Part shown: piece after piece, positions 41,446 to 50,677 of the stretch
Position numbering within the stretch: the first letter of the stretch is position 1
Layout: every line of letters begins with the position of its first letter
Origin: JABMNT01 sp048262255
GTDB taxonomy: Bacteria; Pseudomonadota; Alphaproteobacteria; Rhodospirillales; Casp-alpha2
Direction: 5' to 3'
Length of the DNA stretch: 64,000 bases
Assembly (NCBI GenBank): GCA_048262255.1
Contig: JBLXFH010000002.1
Coordinates: 620,001-684,000, forward strand
The notes under the pieces: generated by a model
What the model was told of the DNA's origin: nothing
Database searches by the model: none
Seen by the model: the letters and a program-made list of their open reading frames with translations, nothing else
Made by a program: the position numbers and the translations under genes

Positions 41446-42789
41446 ATGACATCCCGTACCCATGTGTTCTCCCGTGGCGCTTTCGTCGCTTTGACGTTTT
41501 CCCTGTTCACCCTGTATGCCGTCGCCGCCCAGGCGATCACGGCCGAGCGGGTGATCAGCCCGGGAGGCATTGAAGCCTGGTTTGTGCCTGACCATACCAA
41601 CCCGATCATCACCATAAAATTCGCCTTTCGTGGCGGTGCCGCACTGGACCCTGTTGGCAAAGAAGGACTGTCCAATCTGGTCTCCGGCCTGATGGATGAG
41701 GGTGCAGGAGAACTGGACAGCAACACCTTCCAGCAAACCCTGCAAGACCTCGCCATCCAGCTGCGCTTTGAGTCTGGTCGTGATGAATTTGGCGGGCGTT
41801 TTCAAACTCTCGTCAGCAATCAGGACATCGCCTTTAATTTGCTGCGTCTGGCCCTGATCAATCCCCGCTTCGATACGGAACCGGTGGAACGCATCCGTTC
41901 ACAAATTCTGGTCGGCCTGAAAAATGATGAGGAAGACCCGCACGCCATCGCCGGACGTACCCTTTTCCAAACGCTTTATCCCAGTCACCCCTATGGACGT
42001 CCAACCGATGGTACCGTCGAGACGGTCAAAGACCTGACCACGGATGACCTTAAGGGTTTTGTCGCCAACCGCCTCGCCAAGGACAATCTAATCATCGGCG
42101 TTGTTGGCGATATTTCACGCGAAGACCTAGGCCGCCGCCTGGATGAAGCCTTTGGCTCCCTTCCGGAAAAAGCGGTTGACTGGAAAATCGAGAATGTCGA
42201 TCCGGCTTCGACGGGCCGGGTCATTGTCGTTGACCGCGATGTTCCGCAAAGCGCCATCCTGGTGGCCTCAAAAGGCCTGATGCGCAACGATCCGGATTTT
42301 TATACAGCCTATGTCCTCAATCATATGTTTGGTGGGGGCAGCTTCACCTCACGGCTTTATAACGAGATTCGCGAAAAACGCGGGCTGGTCTACTCGGTCG
42401 GCACAGGCCTCTATCCGTTTGATCACAGCGCGCTTATTCTTGGAAGTGCCGGAACGGCCAACAAACGCGCCCATGAAACACTTTTGGTGATGAAAGCCGA
42501 ATGGGACAAAATGGCGACGGGCGAAGTGACGCAGGAAGAACTGGACGATGCCAAAACCTACCTCACCGGCTCGTTCCCATTACGCTTTTCATCAAGTGAC
42601 CGAATTGCCTCCATGCTGGTCGGTATGCAACTGTCGCATCTGGGCCTCGATTATCTCGAAAAACGCAACGGCCTGATTGAGGCCGTAACTCTCGCCGATA
42701 TCAAACGCGTTGCGTCCCGGCTCTTGGACTCAAAGCGCCTGGTGACAGTTGTTGTTGGCCGACCCGAAGGCATTACGAGCACAAACTAG
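41446..42789 (+). CDS. M16 family, non-catalytic partner subunit
   Basis: 447 residues with a signal peptide (GAFVALTFSLFTLYAVAAQA). The place of the zinc motif reads GLSNLVSGLMDEG, so it is not catalytic; instead it keeps the substrate-binding Arg/Tyr pair in SRLYNEIREKRGLVYSV. This is the alpha/beta subunit split known from M16B pairs. GAGGTC overlapping the stop of the first subunit serves the ATG at 41446; the same frame stays open far upstream inside gene one, but that part is not coding. Confidence 0.93.
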   Translation: MTSRTHVFSRGAFVALTFSLFTLYAVAAQAITAERVISPGGIEAWFVPDHTNPIITIKFAFRGGAALDPVGKEGLSNLVSGLMDEGAGELDSNTFQQTLQDLAIQLRFESGRDEFGGRFQTLVSNQDIAFNLLRLALINPRFDTEPVERIRSQILVGLKNDEEDPHAIAGRTLFQTLYPSHPYGRPTDGTVETVKDLTTDDLKGFVANRLAKDNLIIGVVGDISREDLGRRLDEAFGSLPEKAVDWKIENVDPASTGRVIVVDRDVPQSAILVASKGLMRNDPDFYTAYVLNHMFGGGSFTSRLYNEIREKRGLVYSVGTGLYPFDHSALILGSAGTANKRAHETLLVMKAEWDKMATGEVTQEELDDAKTYLTGSFPLRFSSSDRIASMLVGMQLSHLGLDYLEKRNGLIEAVTLADIKRVASRLLDSKRLVTVVVGRPEGITSTN

Positions 42790-42790
42790 A

Positions 42791-43591
42791 ATGACGATTC
42801 CCATTCTGTACATACCGCATGGCGGCGGCCCCTTACCCTTGCTTGGAGATTCGGCGCATGCAGGACTAACCAGCTTCCTAACGGAAATCCCGAAAAAGAT
42901 CGGGACACCGAAAGCCATTCTCGTCATCAGCGCCCATTGGGAAGAAGCCATCGCCACCGTCAGCAGCGCGGCACATCCTGAAATGTATTACGACTACAGC
43001 GGCTTTCCCGACGCCGCCTATAAGATAACCTATCCGGCCCCAGGTGACCCACAACTGGCGCAACAGATCGTCGACAGGCTCAATGCGGCTGGTATCACGG
43101 CACAGGCGGACCCGGCGCGCGGTTACGACCACGGCACATTCGTGCCCCTCAAACTGATGTACCCACAAGCCACAATCCCCGTCGTCCAGCTTTCCCTCGT
43201 CGCAAGCCTGGAACCGCAAGCCCAGATCAACCTGGGCAAGGCGATTGGCGCGTTGGCCCATCAGGATATTCTCATCCTCGGTTCCGGGCTTTCCTTTCAC
43301 AACATGCGTGTCCTCATGCAACGAAACACCGAAACATCTCCTCAAAGCGTGATTTTTGACCAGTGGCTTAACACTACGCTGGCTGATAGTTCTGCTGACT
43401 GGGGTGAGATGGAAAAGGCGTTGGTCAACTGGGAAGCTGCCCCCGAAGCCCGTTTCTGCCACCCCCGCGAAGAACACCTGCTACCTTTGCATGTCTGCTT
43501 CGGTGCGGCCCGAGCCGCCGGGCTGAGCGCAACAAACGTTTACGACGAACCCCTGATGGGCAGCAAGGTTTCAGGCTTTATGTGGGCGTAA
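42791..43591 (+). CDS. DODA-type extradiol dioxygenase
   Basis: 266 residues, class III extradiol dioxygenase of the 4,5-DOPA dioxygenase/YgiD group. Metal-binding histidines are in YIPHGGGPLPL, VISAHWE and YDHGTFVPL; LGSGLSFHN is also typical. Such enzymes open catechol rings in the cytoplasm; the natural substrate of the bacterial form is uncertain. The ATG follows the M16 stop by one base, suggesting coupling. Confidence 0.92.
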   Translation: MTIPILYIPHGGGPLPLLGDSAHAGLTSFLTEIPKKIGTPKAILVISAHWEEAIATVSSAAHPEMYYDYSGFPDAAYKITYPAPGDPQLAQQIVDRLNAAGITAQADPARGYDHGTFVPLKLMYPQATIPVVQLSLVASLEPQAQINLGKAIGALAHQDILILGSGLSFHNMRVLMQRNTETSPQSVIFDQWLNTTLADSSADWGEMEKALVNWEAAPEARFCHPREEHLLPLHVCFGAARAAGLSATNVYDEPLMGSKVSGFMWA

Positions 43592-43694
43592 CGGCGAAAC
43601 AAGGCCGGACCAGTTGAACCCGTTCTGGCTGTGATCTTTCGTTTCTGCTAGTCTTGGGAACATTCATTTATAGATCAACCGAGCCTTCTACCCA

Positions 43695-45281
43695 ATGCCC
43701 CAATCTCCAGCCTGGACGGCGCTTTCAGAGCATGTGACGGCCCATCAGGGGGTGACGCTGCGCGACTTGTTCACTGCCGATTCGTCGCGCTTCCGGCGGT
43801 TTTCCGTGCGTACGGAAGGGCTTCTATTGGATTATTCGAAAAACCGGATAACCGAACACACGCTGGGCCTGCTCACCGATCTGGCCCGCGAACGCGGCGT
43901 CGAGGCGAAGCGTGACTCCATGTTTGCTGGCGACACCATCAATTCAACGGAAAAGCGTGCCGTCATGCATGTGGCGCTACGCGCCGAGCCCGGTGTTGAT
44001 TATGGTGTCGATGGCGAAAACATTTCCGAACATGTGTCCGCGCAGCTGGTGCGCCTGCAGATGTTTACCGATGCCGTCCATTCAGGTGCCCATGTCGGCG
44101 CCACCGGAAAACCCTTCACCGATGTGGTCGCCATTGGAATTGGCGGCTCGCATCTGGGCCCGGAGATGGTTGTCCAGGCCCTCCACCACCCCATGACTGA
44201 CAAGCTGAAGGTCCACTTTATTTCCAATGTTGATGGCCATGAGGTCCTGCATAAACTGCTCGACATGAATGCCGAAACAACGCTGGTGATCGTCGCCTCC
44301 AAGACCTTCACCACTCAGGAAACCATGACCAACGCCACAACCGTCAAGGCCTGGATCACCCATGTGCTCGGGGAAGACGCCGTTGCCCGGCATTTTGTCG
44401 CCCTGTCCACCAACAGCGCCGCCGTCGAGGCTTTCGGTATCGATGCCGAGCGGACATTCGGGTTCTGGGACTGGGTCGGCGGGCGCTATTCACTATGGTC
44501 GGCCATTGGCCTGCCCATTGCCCTCGCTTTCGGCTGGTCGGCGTTTGAGGACTTGCTGGCCGGGGCCCGGCAGATGGACACACATTTCCAATCTACCCCC
44601 ATGGCCGAAAACCTGCCCATCCTGCTCGCCCTGACCGGTATCTGGAACATCAATTTTCTGGGCCATGATTGTCTGGCCGTCCTGCCTTATGACGAACGTC
44701 TGAAGCGCTTTCCCGCCTTCCTGCAGCAATTGGACATGGAGAGCAACGGCAAGAGTGTTCTCCATTCGGGTGCCCCCGTGGAAACCGCCACCGGCCCGGT
44801 GGTGTTTGGCGAACCCGGCACCAACGGCCAGCATGCCTTCTACCAGTTGCTGCATCAGGGCACACAGATCATACCCGCCGATTTTATTGTCGTCGCCAAA
44901 CCGGGACATGACCTGACCAACCATCACGACCAGATCCTGGCCAATGTTTTGGCCCAGTCGCAAGCCCTGATGATGGGCCGCACCCTGGATGAAGCCGATG
45001 GCGACCCGCACCGGGTATTCAAAGGCAACCGGCCCAGCAACACTCTGATTCTCGAAGAGCTTAGCCCGTTTCATCTGGGCCAGTTGATCGCGCTTTATGA
45101 ACATAAGGTGTTTGTTCAGGGCGTGATCTGGGGGATTAACTCCTTTGATCAGTGGGGAGTGGAACTGGGCAAGGAACTGGCCAGCCAACTGCTCGAACCA
45201 GTCCGCAATTCCGACTATCCTGACCCAGTCGACTGTTCCACGGCTGGCTTACTGCAAACGCTTTATGAATGGCGGAAATAA
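43695..45281 (+). CDS. pgi: Glucose-6-phosphate isomerase
   Basis: 528 residues. Signatures: AIGIGGSHLGPEMV, DWVGGRYSLWSAIGLP and GINSFDQWGVELGK, which holds the active-site Lys. It interconverts glucose 6-phosphate and fructose 6-phosphate. Three bases separate it from mutL, so both probably share a transcript. The gap before it (43592-43694) likely holds the promoter. Confidence 0.97.
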   Translation: MPQSPAWTALSEHVTAHQGVTLRDLFTADSSRFRRFSVRTEGLLLDYSKNRITEHTLGLLTDLARERGVEAKRDSMFAGDTINSTEKRAVMHVALRAEPGVDYGVDGENISEHVSAQLVRLQMFTDAVHSGAHVGATGKPFTDVVAIGIGGSHLGPEMVVQALHHPMTDKLKVHFISNVDGHEVLHKLLDMNAETTLVIVASKTFTTQETMTNATTVKAWITHVLGEDAVARHFVALSTNSAAVEAFGIDAERTFGFWDWVGGRYSLWSAIGLPIALAFGWSAFEDLLAGARQMDTHFQSTPMAENLPILLALTGIWNINFLGHDCLAVLPYDERLKRFPAFLQQLDMESNGKSVLHSGAPVETATGPVVFGEPGTNGQHAFYQLLHQGTQIIPADFIVVAKPGHDLTNHHDQILANVLAQSQALMMGRTLDEADGDPHRVFKGNRPSNTLILEELSPFHLGQLIALYEHKVFVQGVIWGINSFDQWGVELGKELASQLLEPVRNSDYPDPVDCSTAGLLQTLYEWRK

Positions 45282-45284
45282 CCC

Positions 45285-47108
45285 ATGACCATTCGCCTGC
45301 TCCCGGAAACCCTGATCAACCGCATTGCTGCGGGTGAGGTTGTCGAACGCCCGTCATCAGCCGCCAAGGAGCTCATTGAAAACGCCATTGATGCGGGCGC
45401 CACACGCATTGATGTGGTGATAGAAGACGGCGGACAAAGCCTGATTTCCGTCAGTGATAACGGGGCTGGCATGAGTGCCGACGAATTGAAGCTGGCCGTT
45501 GAACGCCACGCCACTTCAAAGCTACCCGATGACGATATTTTCGATGTGAAATTTCTTGGCTTCCGCGGCGAGGCTCTGCCATCCATCGCCGCCGTCAGCC
45601 GCATGGAAATCACCAGCCGCGCTGAAGGCGCCGATAATGGCTGGGCCATCCGTGTCCATGGTGGATCGAAAGCCGAACCCAGCCCCGCAGCGCATACCAA
45701 AGGCACGCGTGTCGATGTACGCGATCTGTTTTACGCCACACCGGCGCGCCTGAAATTTTTAAAAACACCGCGAACCGAACAGGGCCACGTCAGTGAAACC
45801 CTGAAACGCCTCAGCATGGCGCATCCGGACATTGGTTTCAGCCTGACCGGGGATTCCCGCAAAATTCTCGATTTTCCGCCTGTGAATGGCGATCTGTTTG
45901 ATGCGCGGCTGACCCGGCTTTCCTCCATCATGGGGCGTGACTTCGCCGACAACGCGCTGATGATCAACGCTGAGCGTGAAGGCCTGTCGCTGACGGGTTA
46001 TGTGGGCTTGCCGACCCTTAACCGGGGCAATGCGGCCATGCAGTTTTTGTTCGTCAATGGTCGCCCGGTCAATGATCGCATGCTTTATGGGGCATTGCGG
46101 GGCGCCTATCGGGATTTTCTCGCGTCGGACCGCTATCCACTGGTCGCGTTGTTTGTCGAAGCGCCAGCCGCCATGGTTGACGTCAATGTGCATCCTGCGA
46201 AAACGGAAGTGCGGTTCCGTGATCAGGGGCTGATCCGTGGCCTGATTGTCGGATCCATCAAACATGCCCTTGCCGAAGCCGGGCACCGGGCGTCAACCAC
46301 TGTCTCCGATGCGGCGCTGGGCGCGATCCGGCCGGGGCAATTACCCATGGCGGGCGGACGCTCTGGTGGCGGTCTGGTTTATCCGACAAGTTCCTTCGGC
46401 AACGCCCTGTCATCGGGCATGGCCGAACAGACCGTTGCCTATCACGCGCCTCTGCCGCAACTGGACCAGACACCAACGGCCCGTAACGAGCAGATGCCCG
46501 ACGCGAGCAGCGGGGGCGCTGGCTCGGACTATCCGCTCGGCGTCGCCCGGGCCCAGTTGCATGCCACCTATGTGGTAGCCCAGACGGCAGACGGTATTGT
46601 GATTGTTGACCAGCATGCGGCCCACGAACGGCTTGTTGAGGAACGCATAAAGACCGCCCTTGAGCGCGATGGTGTTAAACGCCAGGGGCTCTTGATCCCG
46701 GAAGTGATCGAGATGGACGAGGTCGATTGCGACCGCCTGACATCGCGCGCCGGTGAACTGGCGGAACTGGGGCTGGTTCTTGAAGCCTTTGGTCCGGGTG
46801 CCGTTGTTGTACGCGAAACACCAGCCATGCTGGGCGAGATCAATCTGCGCGGCCTGCTGCAGGACCTTGCTGACGGACTGGCCGAAACCGATGAAGCCAT
46901 CGCCCTGAAAGACCGCATTGGTGATGTCTGTGCCAGTATGGCCTGCCATGGCAGCGTGCGCGCCGGGCGCGCCCTGAACGGCGACGAGATGAATGCCCTG
47001 CTGCGCGAAATGGAGGCCACCCCACACAGCGGCCAGTGCGCCCACGGACGACCCACCTATGTAGAACTGAAGCTCAGCGATATCGAGAAACTGTTCGGCA
47101 GGCGTTAA
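45285..47108 (+). CDS. mutL: DNA mismatch repair protein MutL, nicking type
   Basis: 607 residues. N-terminal GHKL ATPase: IAAGEVVERPSSAAKELIEN, DNGAGM and GFRGEAL. The C-terminal domain carries DQHAAHERLVEE, the metal-binding endonuclease motif DQHA-X2-E-X4-E, so this MutL nicks DNA itself, as in organisms lacking MutH. The C-terminus (HSGQCAHGRPTYVEL) supplies the further Cys/His metal ligands. Coupled to pgi upstream and to the methyltransferase-like gene downstream. Confidence 0.97.
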   Translation: MTIRLLPETLINRIAAGEVVERPSSAAKELIENAIDAGATRIDVVIEDGGQSLISVSDNGAGMSADELKLAVERHATSKLPDDDIFDVKFLGFRGEALPSIAAVSRMEITSRAEGADNGWAIRVHGGSKAEPSPAAHTKGTRVDVRDLFYATPARLKFLKTPRTEQGHVSETLKRLSMAHPDIGFSLTGDSRKILDFPPVNGDLFDARLTRLSSIMGRDFADNALMINAEREGLSLTGYVGLPTLNRGNAAMQFLFVNGRPVNDRMLYGALRGAYRDFLASDRYPLVALFVEAPAAMVDVNVHPAKTEVRFRDQGLIRGLIVGSIKHALAEAGHRASTTVSDAALGAIRPGQLPMAGGRSGGGLVYPTSSFGNALSSGMAEQTVAYHAPLPQLDQTPTARNEQMPDASSGGAGSDYPLGVARAQLHATYVVAQTADGIVIVDQHAAHERLVEERIKTALERDGVKRQGLLIPEVIEMDEVDCDRLTSRAGELAELGLVLEAFGPGAVVVRETPAMLGEINLRGLLQDLADGLAETDEAIALKDRIGDVCASMACHGSVRAGRALNGDEMNALLREMEATPHSGQCAHGRPTYVELKLSDIEKLFGRR

Positions 47109-47114
47109 CCGGCC

Positions 47115-47900
47115 ATGCTGGCTGAATGGTTCACCCATCTGATTACGCCCTGCCCCGAGCCCTATCGGGAACTCGGCTATCTTCGCGAACTGATCGCTAT
47201 CAAATATCGTCATCAGCGGTGTAAAGCCGCATGGACGCCTCATTTGACAAATTGCAAAGCCCTTATTTCCGAAGAGGTCCATAAGGCATTCACCAATACA
47301 TCCGCTGTCGTTTTAGGATCCGGATTACTGCTCGATATCCCTATCGATAAACTGGCAACCCATTTCAAAACGGTATATCTGGTTGATATCTGCCATCTCC
47401 GCGAAACCCGCAGCCGCGCCAGAGCCTATCCCAACATCCGGTTGATCGAAGCCGATATCAGCGGAGCACTCACATCCCTCATGGACTGGGAAAAAGGAAG
47501 CGCGTTCACAACACCCCTTTCCCATTTGGACATACTGACGAATGCCGACTACGTTGTATCAGCCAATTTGCTGGCGCAACTGCCGCTGATCCCGCTGGGG
47601 TTTCTAGAAAAAAACAATCCCGATTTAAGTGATGACGAACGCCACACCTTCGCCCAAAACATCATCCGGCATCATCTCCAGATGCTGCGTGGTCTTTCCT
47701 GTCCGGTAACCTTGATCACCGAGACCTTACGGGTAATCACCGACACGCAATCAAATATACTGGAGACTGATCCGTTATACGGACAAGCTCTCCCTCAACC
47801 GAGGCAGGAATGGGACTGGCATCTGGCGCCCAGACCAGAGCTTGGTCGGAACACAGATTTGCGGTTACGGGTTGCCGGGATCACGGACCTGAAGGAATAA
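47115..47900 (+). CDS. Putative SAM-dependent methyltransferase-like protein
   Basis: 261 residues. The middle reads like a Rossmann methyltransferase: AVVLGSGLLLDIP in place of motif I, then VYLVDICHLRETRSRA and IRLIEADISG as later strands. No substrate motif is recognised, and motif I is degenerate. It starts six bases after mutL, so it is probably expressed with it. Its 3' end overlaps the convergent rsmD gene by 36 bases. Function unknown. Confidence 0.7.
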   Translation: MLAEWFTHLITPCPEPYRELGYLRELIAIKYRHQRCKAAWTPHLTNCKALISEEVHKAFTNTSAVVLGSGLLLDIPIDKLATHFKTVYLVDICHLRETRSRARAYPNIRLIEADISGALTSLMDWEKGSAFTTPLSHLDILTNADYVVSANLLAQLPLIPLGFLEKNNPDLSDDERHTFAQNIIRHHLQMLRGLSCPVTLITETLRVITDTQSNILETDPLYGQALPQPRQEWDWHLAPRPELGRNTDLRLRVAGITDLKE

Positions 47901-48443
47901 CACCCGGGCCGCACCATAGGTCCGTTCGTCCAAAAGCTCATAATGGCGGGGCGGTTCCAGTTCCTCTTTTGCGGCAACTTCCACCACCACCACAGACTTT
48001 GGCCCGACCCAGCCCTTGTTGACCAATCCCAGCAAGGCTGGCAGGGTCAGTTCCTGATCATAGGGTGCATCGAGAAAGGCCAGTTGGCAGGGCGCATGCG
48101 CAGCGCGCGGCGGAATGGCCAGTTGCCGGGCATCGACTTTCAGGACCGTCGCATGGCGCCATTCTCCCAGCGTTGCGGCATTTTTTTTGACCAGATCGAG
48201 AGCCCCCCGGCTCATATCGATAAAGGTCGCATGCTTGGCGCCGCGCGACAGGGCTTCCAGCCCAAGCGCACCGGTTCCGGCATAGACATCGACCACCGAC
48301 GCCTCTTCCAGATCAAAGCCTACAATGCCATGGGCCAGAATGTTAAACACGGATTCACGGACCCGGTCCGAGGTCGGTCGTGTATCGCGCCCTGACGGCG
48401 TATTGAGAACCCGGCCCCTGTGCTTGCCACCAACAATCCTCAT
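47865..48443 (-). CDS. rsmD: 16S rRNA (guanine966-N2)-methyltransferase
   Basis: 192 residues. RIVGGKHRGR at the start, RPTSDRVRESVFNIL, the SAM-binding VVDVYAGTGALGLEALSRGA and the catalytic-type FLDAPYD motif identify RsmD. It modifies G966 of 16S rRNA in the 30S subunit. The start overlaps the stop of rluB by four bases (ATGA), so the two RNA-modifying genes are coupled. Confidence 0.95.
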   Translation of the reverse strand: MRIVGGKHRGRVLNTPSGRDTRPTSDRVRESVFNILAHGIVGFDLEEASVVDVYAGTGALGLEALSRGAKHATFIDMSRGALDLVKKNAATLGEWRHATVLKVDARQLAIPPRAAHAPCQLAFLDAPYDQELTLPALLGLVNKGWVGPKSVVVVEVAAKEELEPPRHYELLDERTYGAARVLFLQVRDPGNP

Positions 48444-49198
48444 GATTTGTCCTGATAGCGACCCTTGCGGTCAAAGGTCACGCCCAGATTTTCGCGCAGC
48501 GCCTTGGTCGGCAGTTCGGAGACCTGACCGCGCACCAACTTGCCCAGATGAAATGGCCCGTAAGCGATGCGGATCAGGCGGTTCACCCGCAGCCCCAAAT
48601 GCTCCATGACGCGGCGGATTTCGCGGTTTTTGCCTTCCAGTAAATCAACCGACAGCCAGGCGTTGGCCGCTTCCTGTTTTTCCAGCGTCGCGTCAATGGG
48701 GGCGTAATGAATGCCTTCGACGGTGATGCCTTTTTTCAGCTTATCCAGTTCGTTCTGGCGCACGGTGCCATGCACCCGCACCCGGTACTGGCGTTTCCAG
48801 CCGGTTTCCGGCAATTCCATGCGCCGTGCCAATCCGCCATCATTGGTCAGCAGCAACAAACCTTCCGAATTGATATCCAGCCGTCCCACAGAAATCACCC
48901 GGGGCAGTTCGCGGGGCAGTCGATCGTAAATGGTTGGGCGGCCTTCCGGGTCTTTGTTGGTGGTCAACAGGCCGGGCGGTTTATGATAACGCCACAGACG
49001 CGGCCCCTGTGCGGTTGGCAAAGGTTTGCCATCCACCACCACCAAAGCCCCCTCAGGGACATTGAAGGCAGGGCTGGAGAGCTTTTCACCATCCACCGTG
49101 ACCCGGCCCGCTTCAATCCAGCGCTCGGCTTCGCGGCGCGAGCACAGTCCGGCCCGCGCCAGCACCTTGGCAATGCGATCACCCGTTTTGTCGGTCAT
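48440..49198 (-). CDS. rluB: 23S rRNA pseudouridine synthase, RluB/RsuA family
   Basis: 252 residues: N-terminal S4 RNA-binding domain (RIAKVLARAGLCSRREAERWIEAGRV) and a catalytic domain with the Asp in SVGRLDINSEGLLLLTNDG. NREIRRVMEHLGLRVNRLIR is the C-terminal family motif. RluB modifies 23S rRNA near position 2605; RsuA or RluF specificity is possible within the family. Divergent from tadA. Confidence 0.92.
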   Translation of the reverse strand: MTDKTGDRIAKVLARAGLCSRREAERWIEAGRVTVDGEKLSSPAFNVPEGALVVVDGKPLPTAQGPRLWRYHKPPGLLTTNKDPEGRPTIYDRLPRELPRVISVGRLDINSEGLLLLTNDGGLARRMELPETGWKRQYRVRVHGTVRQNELDKLKKGITVEGIHYAPIDATLEKQEAANAWLSVDLLEGKNREIRRVMEHLGLRVNRLIRIAYGPFHLGKLVRGQVSELPTKALRENLGVTFDRKGRYQDKS

Positions 49199-49300
49199 TC
49201 GGATATCCAGTTCTCTTGATTTCCGCGCACACTAGGCCGGAGCCCGGCCCTCCGCAAGCCTGCCCTTGACCGGGCACTGACCGCCGGGCAAATTCAGCCC

Positions 49301-49762
49301 ATGACAGAACAAACAAATGATCCGATGGAACTGGCTTTTGCGCAGGCACGTGAGGCGGAAATCCGCGGCGAAGTGCCTATTGGTGCGGTGGTGTTCGACG
49401 GCAATACCGGTGAAATCCTGGGCGCTGCGGGCAACCGGGTCGAGCAGGATAACGATCCGACGGCCCATGCGGAACTTCTGGCAATCCGCGCCGCCGCACA
49501 AGTGCGCCAGTCACCACGGCTGACGAATTGCGATTTGTATGTAACGCTTGAGCCCTGCCCCATGTGCGCCCAAGCCATTTCCTTTGCCAGAATTCGCCGC
49601 CTGTATTTTGCTGCCTACGACGCCAAGGGCGGCGGCGTTGATCATGGCCCCCGGGTTTTTGATCATTCCACCTGCCATCATCACCCGGAAGTGATCGGCG
49701 GCATCCGTGAACAGGAAGCCGCCGATTTGTTAAAGAATTTCTTTAAAACGAAACGCTCATAA
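49301..49762 (+). CDS. tadA: tRNA-specific adenosine deaminase
   Basis: 153 residues of the cytidine deaminase-like zinc family. The catalytic His-Ala-Glu is in PTAHAELLAI and the zinc cysteines in EPCPMCAQA. TadA converts the wobble A34 of tRNA-Arg(ACG) to inosine and is essential in most bacteria. Single gene, converging on the formate/nitrite channel gene 15 bases beyond its stop. Confidence 0.95.
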   Translation: MTEQTNDPMELAFAQAREAEIRGEVPIGAVVFDGNTGEILGAAGNRVEQDNDPTAHAELLAIRAAAQVRQSPRLTNCDLYVTLEPCPMCAQAISFARIRRLYFAAYDAKGGGVDHGPRVFDHSTCHHHPEVIGGIREQEAADLLKNFFKTKRS

Positions 49763-49777
49763 AAGCCGATTTTTTCT

Positions 49778-50578
49778 CTAGGCTGTAGGGGTTTTTCGCA
49801 GATAAACCAACCAGTAAACCAGCGCGACGAATACGCTACCGCCAATAATATTGCCCAACGTCACCGGCACCAGGTTCCCCAGAATTCCAGCAATATCGAC
49901 GCCTTCCGCGCCCAGAAACAGGCCAAGCGGAATAAAATACATATTGGCGATGGAGTGCTCAAAGCCGAGTGCGACAAAGGCGCTGATCGGAAAGACAATC
50001 GCCAGAATTTTCCCCGATACACTGTGCGCGGCGAAGCTCAGCCAGACCGCCAGACAGACCAGCGCGTTGCACAGGATACCCCGGACAAAAGCCTCCAGAG
50101 GAGAAAGCAGAACCTTTCCCTGGGCGATTTTTGCCGCTGTCGCCGCCACACCGCCATCGTTCATGCCCAGTGTGCCCGACAGATAAACCATATAGGCTGT
50201 CGCCACGGCACCAATAAAATTGCCGATAAACACCAGCCCCCAATTACGCAGCAATTGAGCGCTGCTAATTTTGCGCTCTGCCCAAGCCATGGCAATCAGG
50301 TTGTTGCCGGTAAACAGTTCGGCTCCGCCAACCACCACCAATATGAGGCCCAGCGAGAACACCATGCCACCCAGCAGGCGGGCCGGGCCAAAGCCGAGGC
50401 CGCTATTGGTCATGACGACGGTATAGAACATGGCCCCGAAACCGATAAAAGCACCGGCAAGAACGCCAAGAACCAATAGCGAGAGCGTTGGCAAATGGGC
50501 CTTGGCGACACCCGCCCCTTCAATGCGTTCGGCAATTGCGCGGGGCGCGTAGGCGTCCTGTGTCTGATCCATCTTCAT
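49778..50578 (-). CDS. Formate/nitrite transporter family channel
   Basis: 266 residues with six membrane segments. FNT signatures: GGAELFTGNNL, GILCNALVCLAVW and GFEHSIANMYFIPLG, the last with the central pore His. It may export formate or move nitrite (FocA or NirC type); with nirK in the same window, nitrite is plausible, but the sequence does not settle this and no formate lyase gene is near. Single gene by spacing. Confidence 0.92.
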   Translation of the reverse strand: MKMDQTQDAYAPRAIAERIEGAGVAKAHLPTLSLLVLGVLAGAFIGFGAMFYTVVMTNSGLGFGPARLLGGMVFSLGLILVVVGGAELFTGNNLIAMAWAERKISSAQLLRNWGLVFIGNFIGAVATAYMVYLSGTLGMNDGGVAATAAKIAQGKVLLSPLEAFVRGILCNALVCLAVWLSFAAHSVSGKILAIVFPISAFVALGFEHSIANMYFIPLGLFLGAEGVDIAGILGNLVPVTLGNIIGGSVFVALVYWLVYLRKTPTA

Positions 50579-50677
50579 CCGGCCTTTCTAGAGCAAATCG
50601 AAATCTGTCTCAATTTAGGGGAAAGTTTAACGGCTGGATTTGATCTATGTCTATTCCAACAACAAAATCGACAGATT

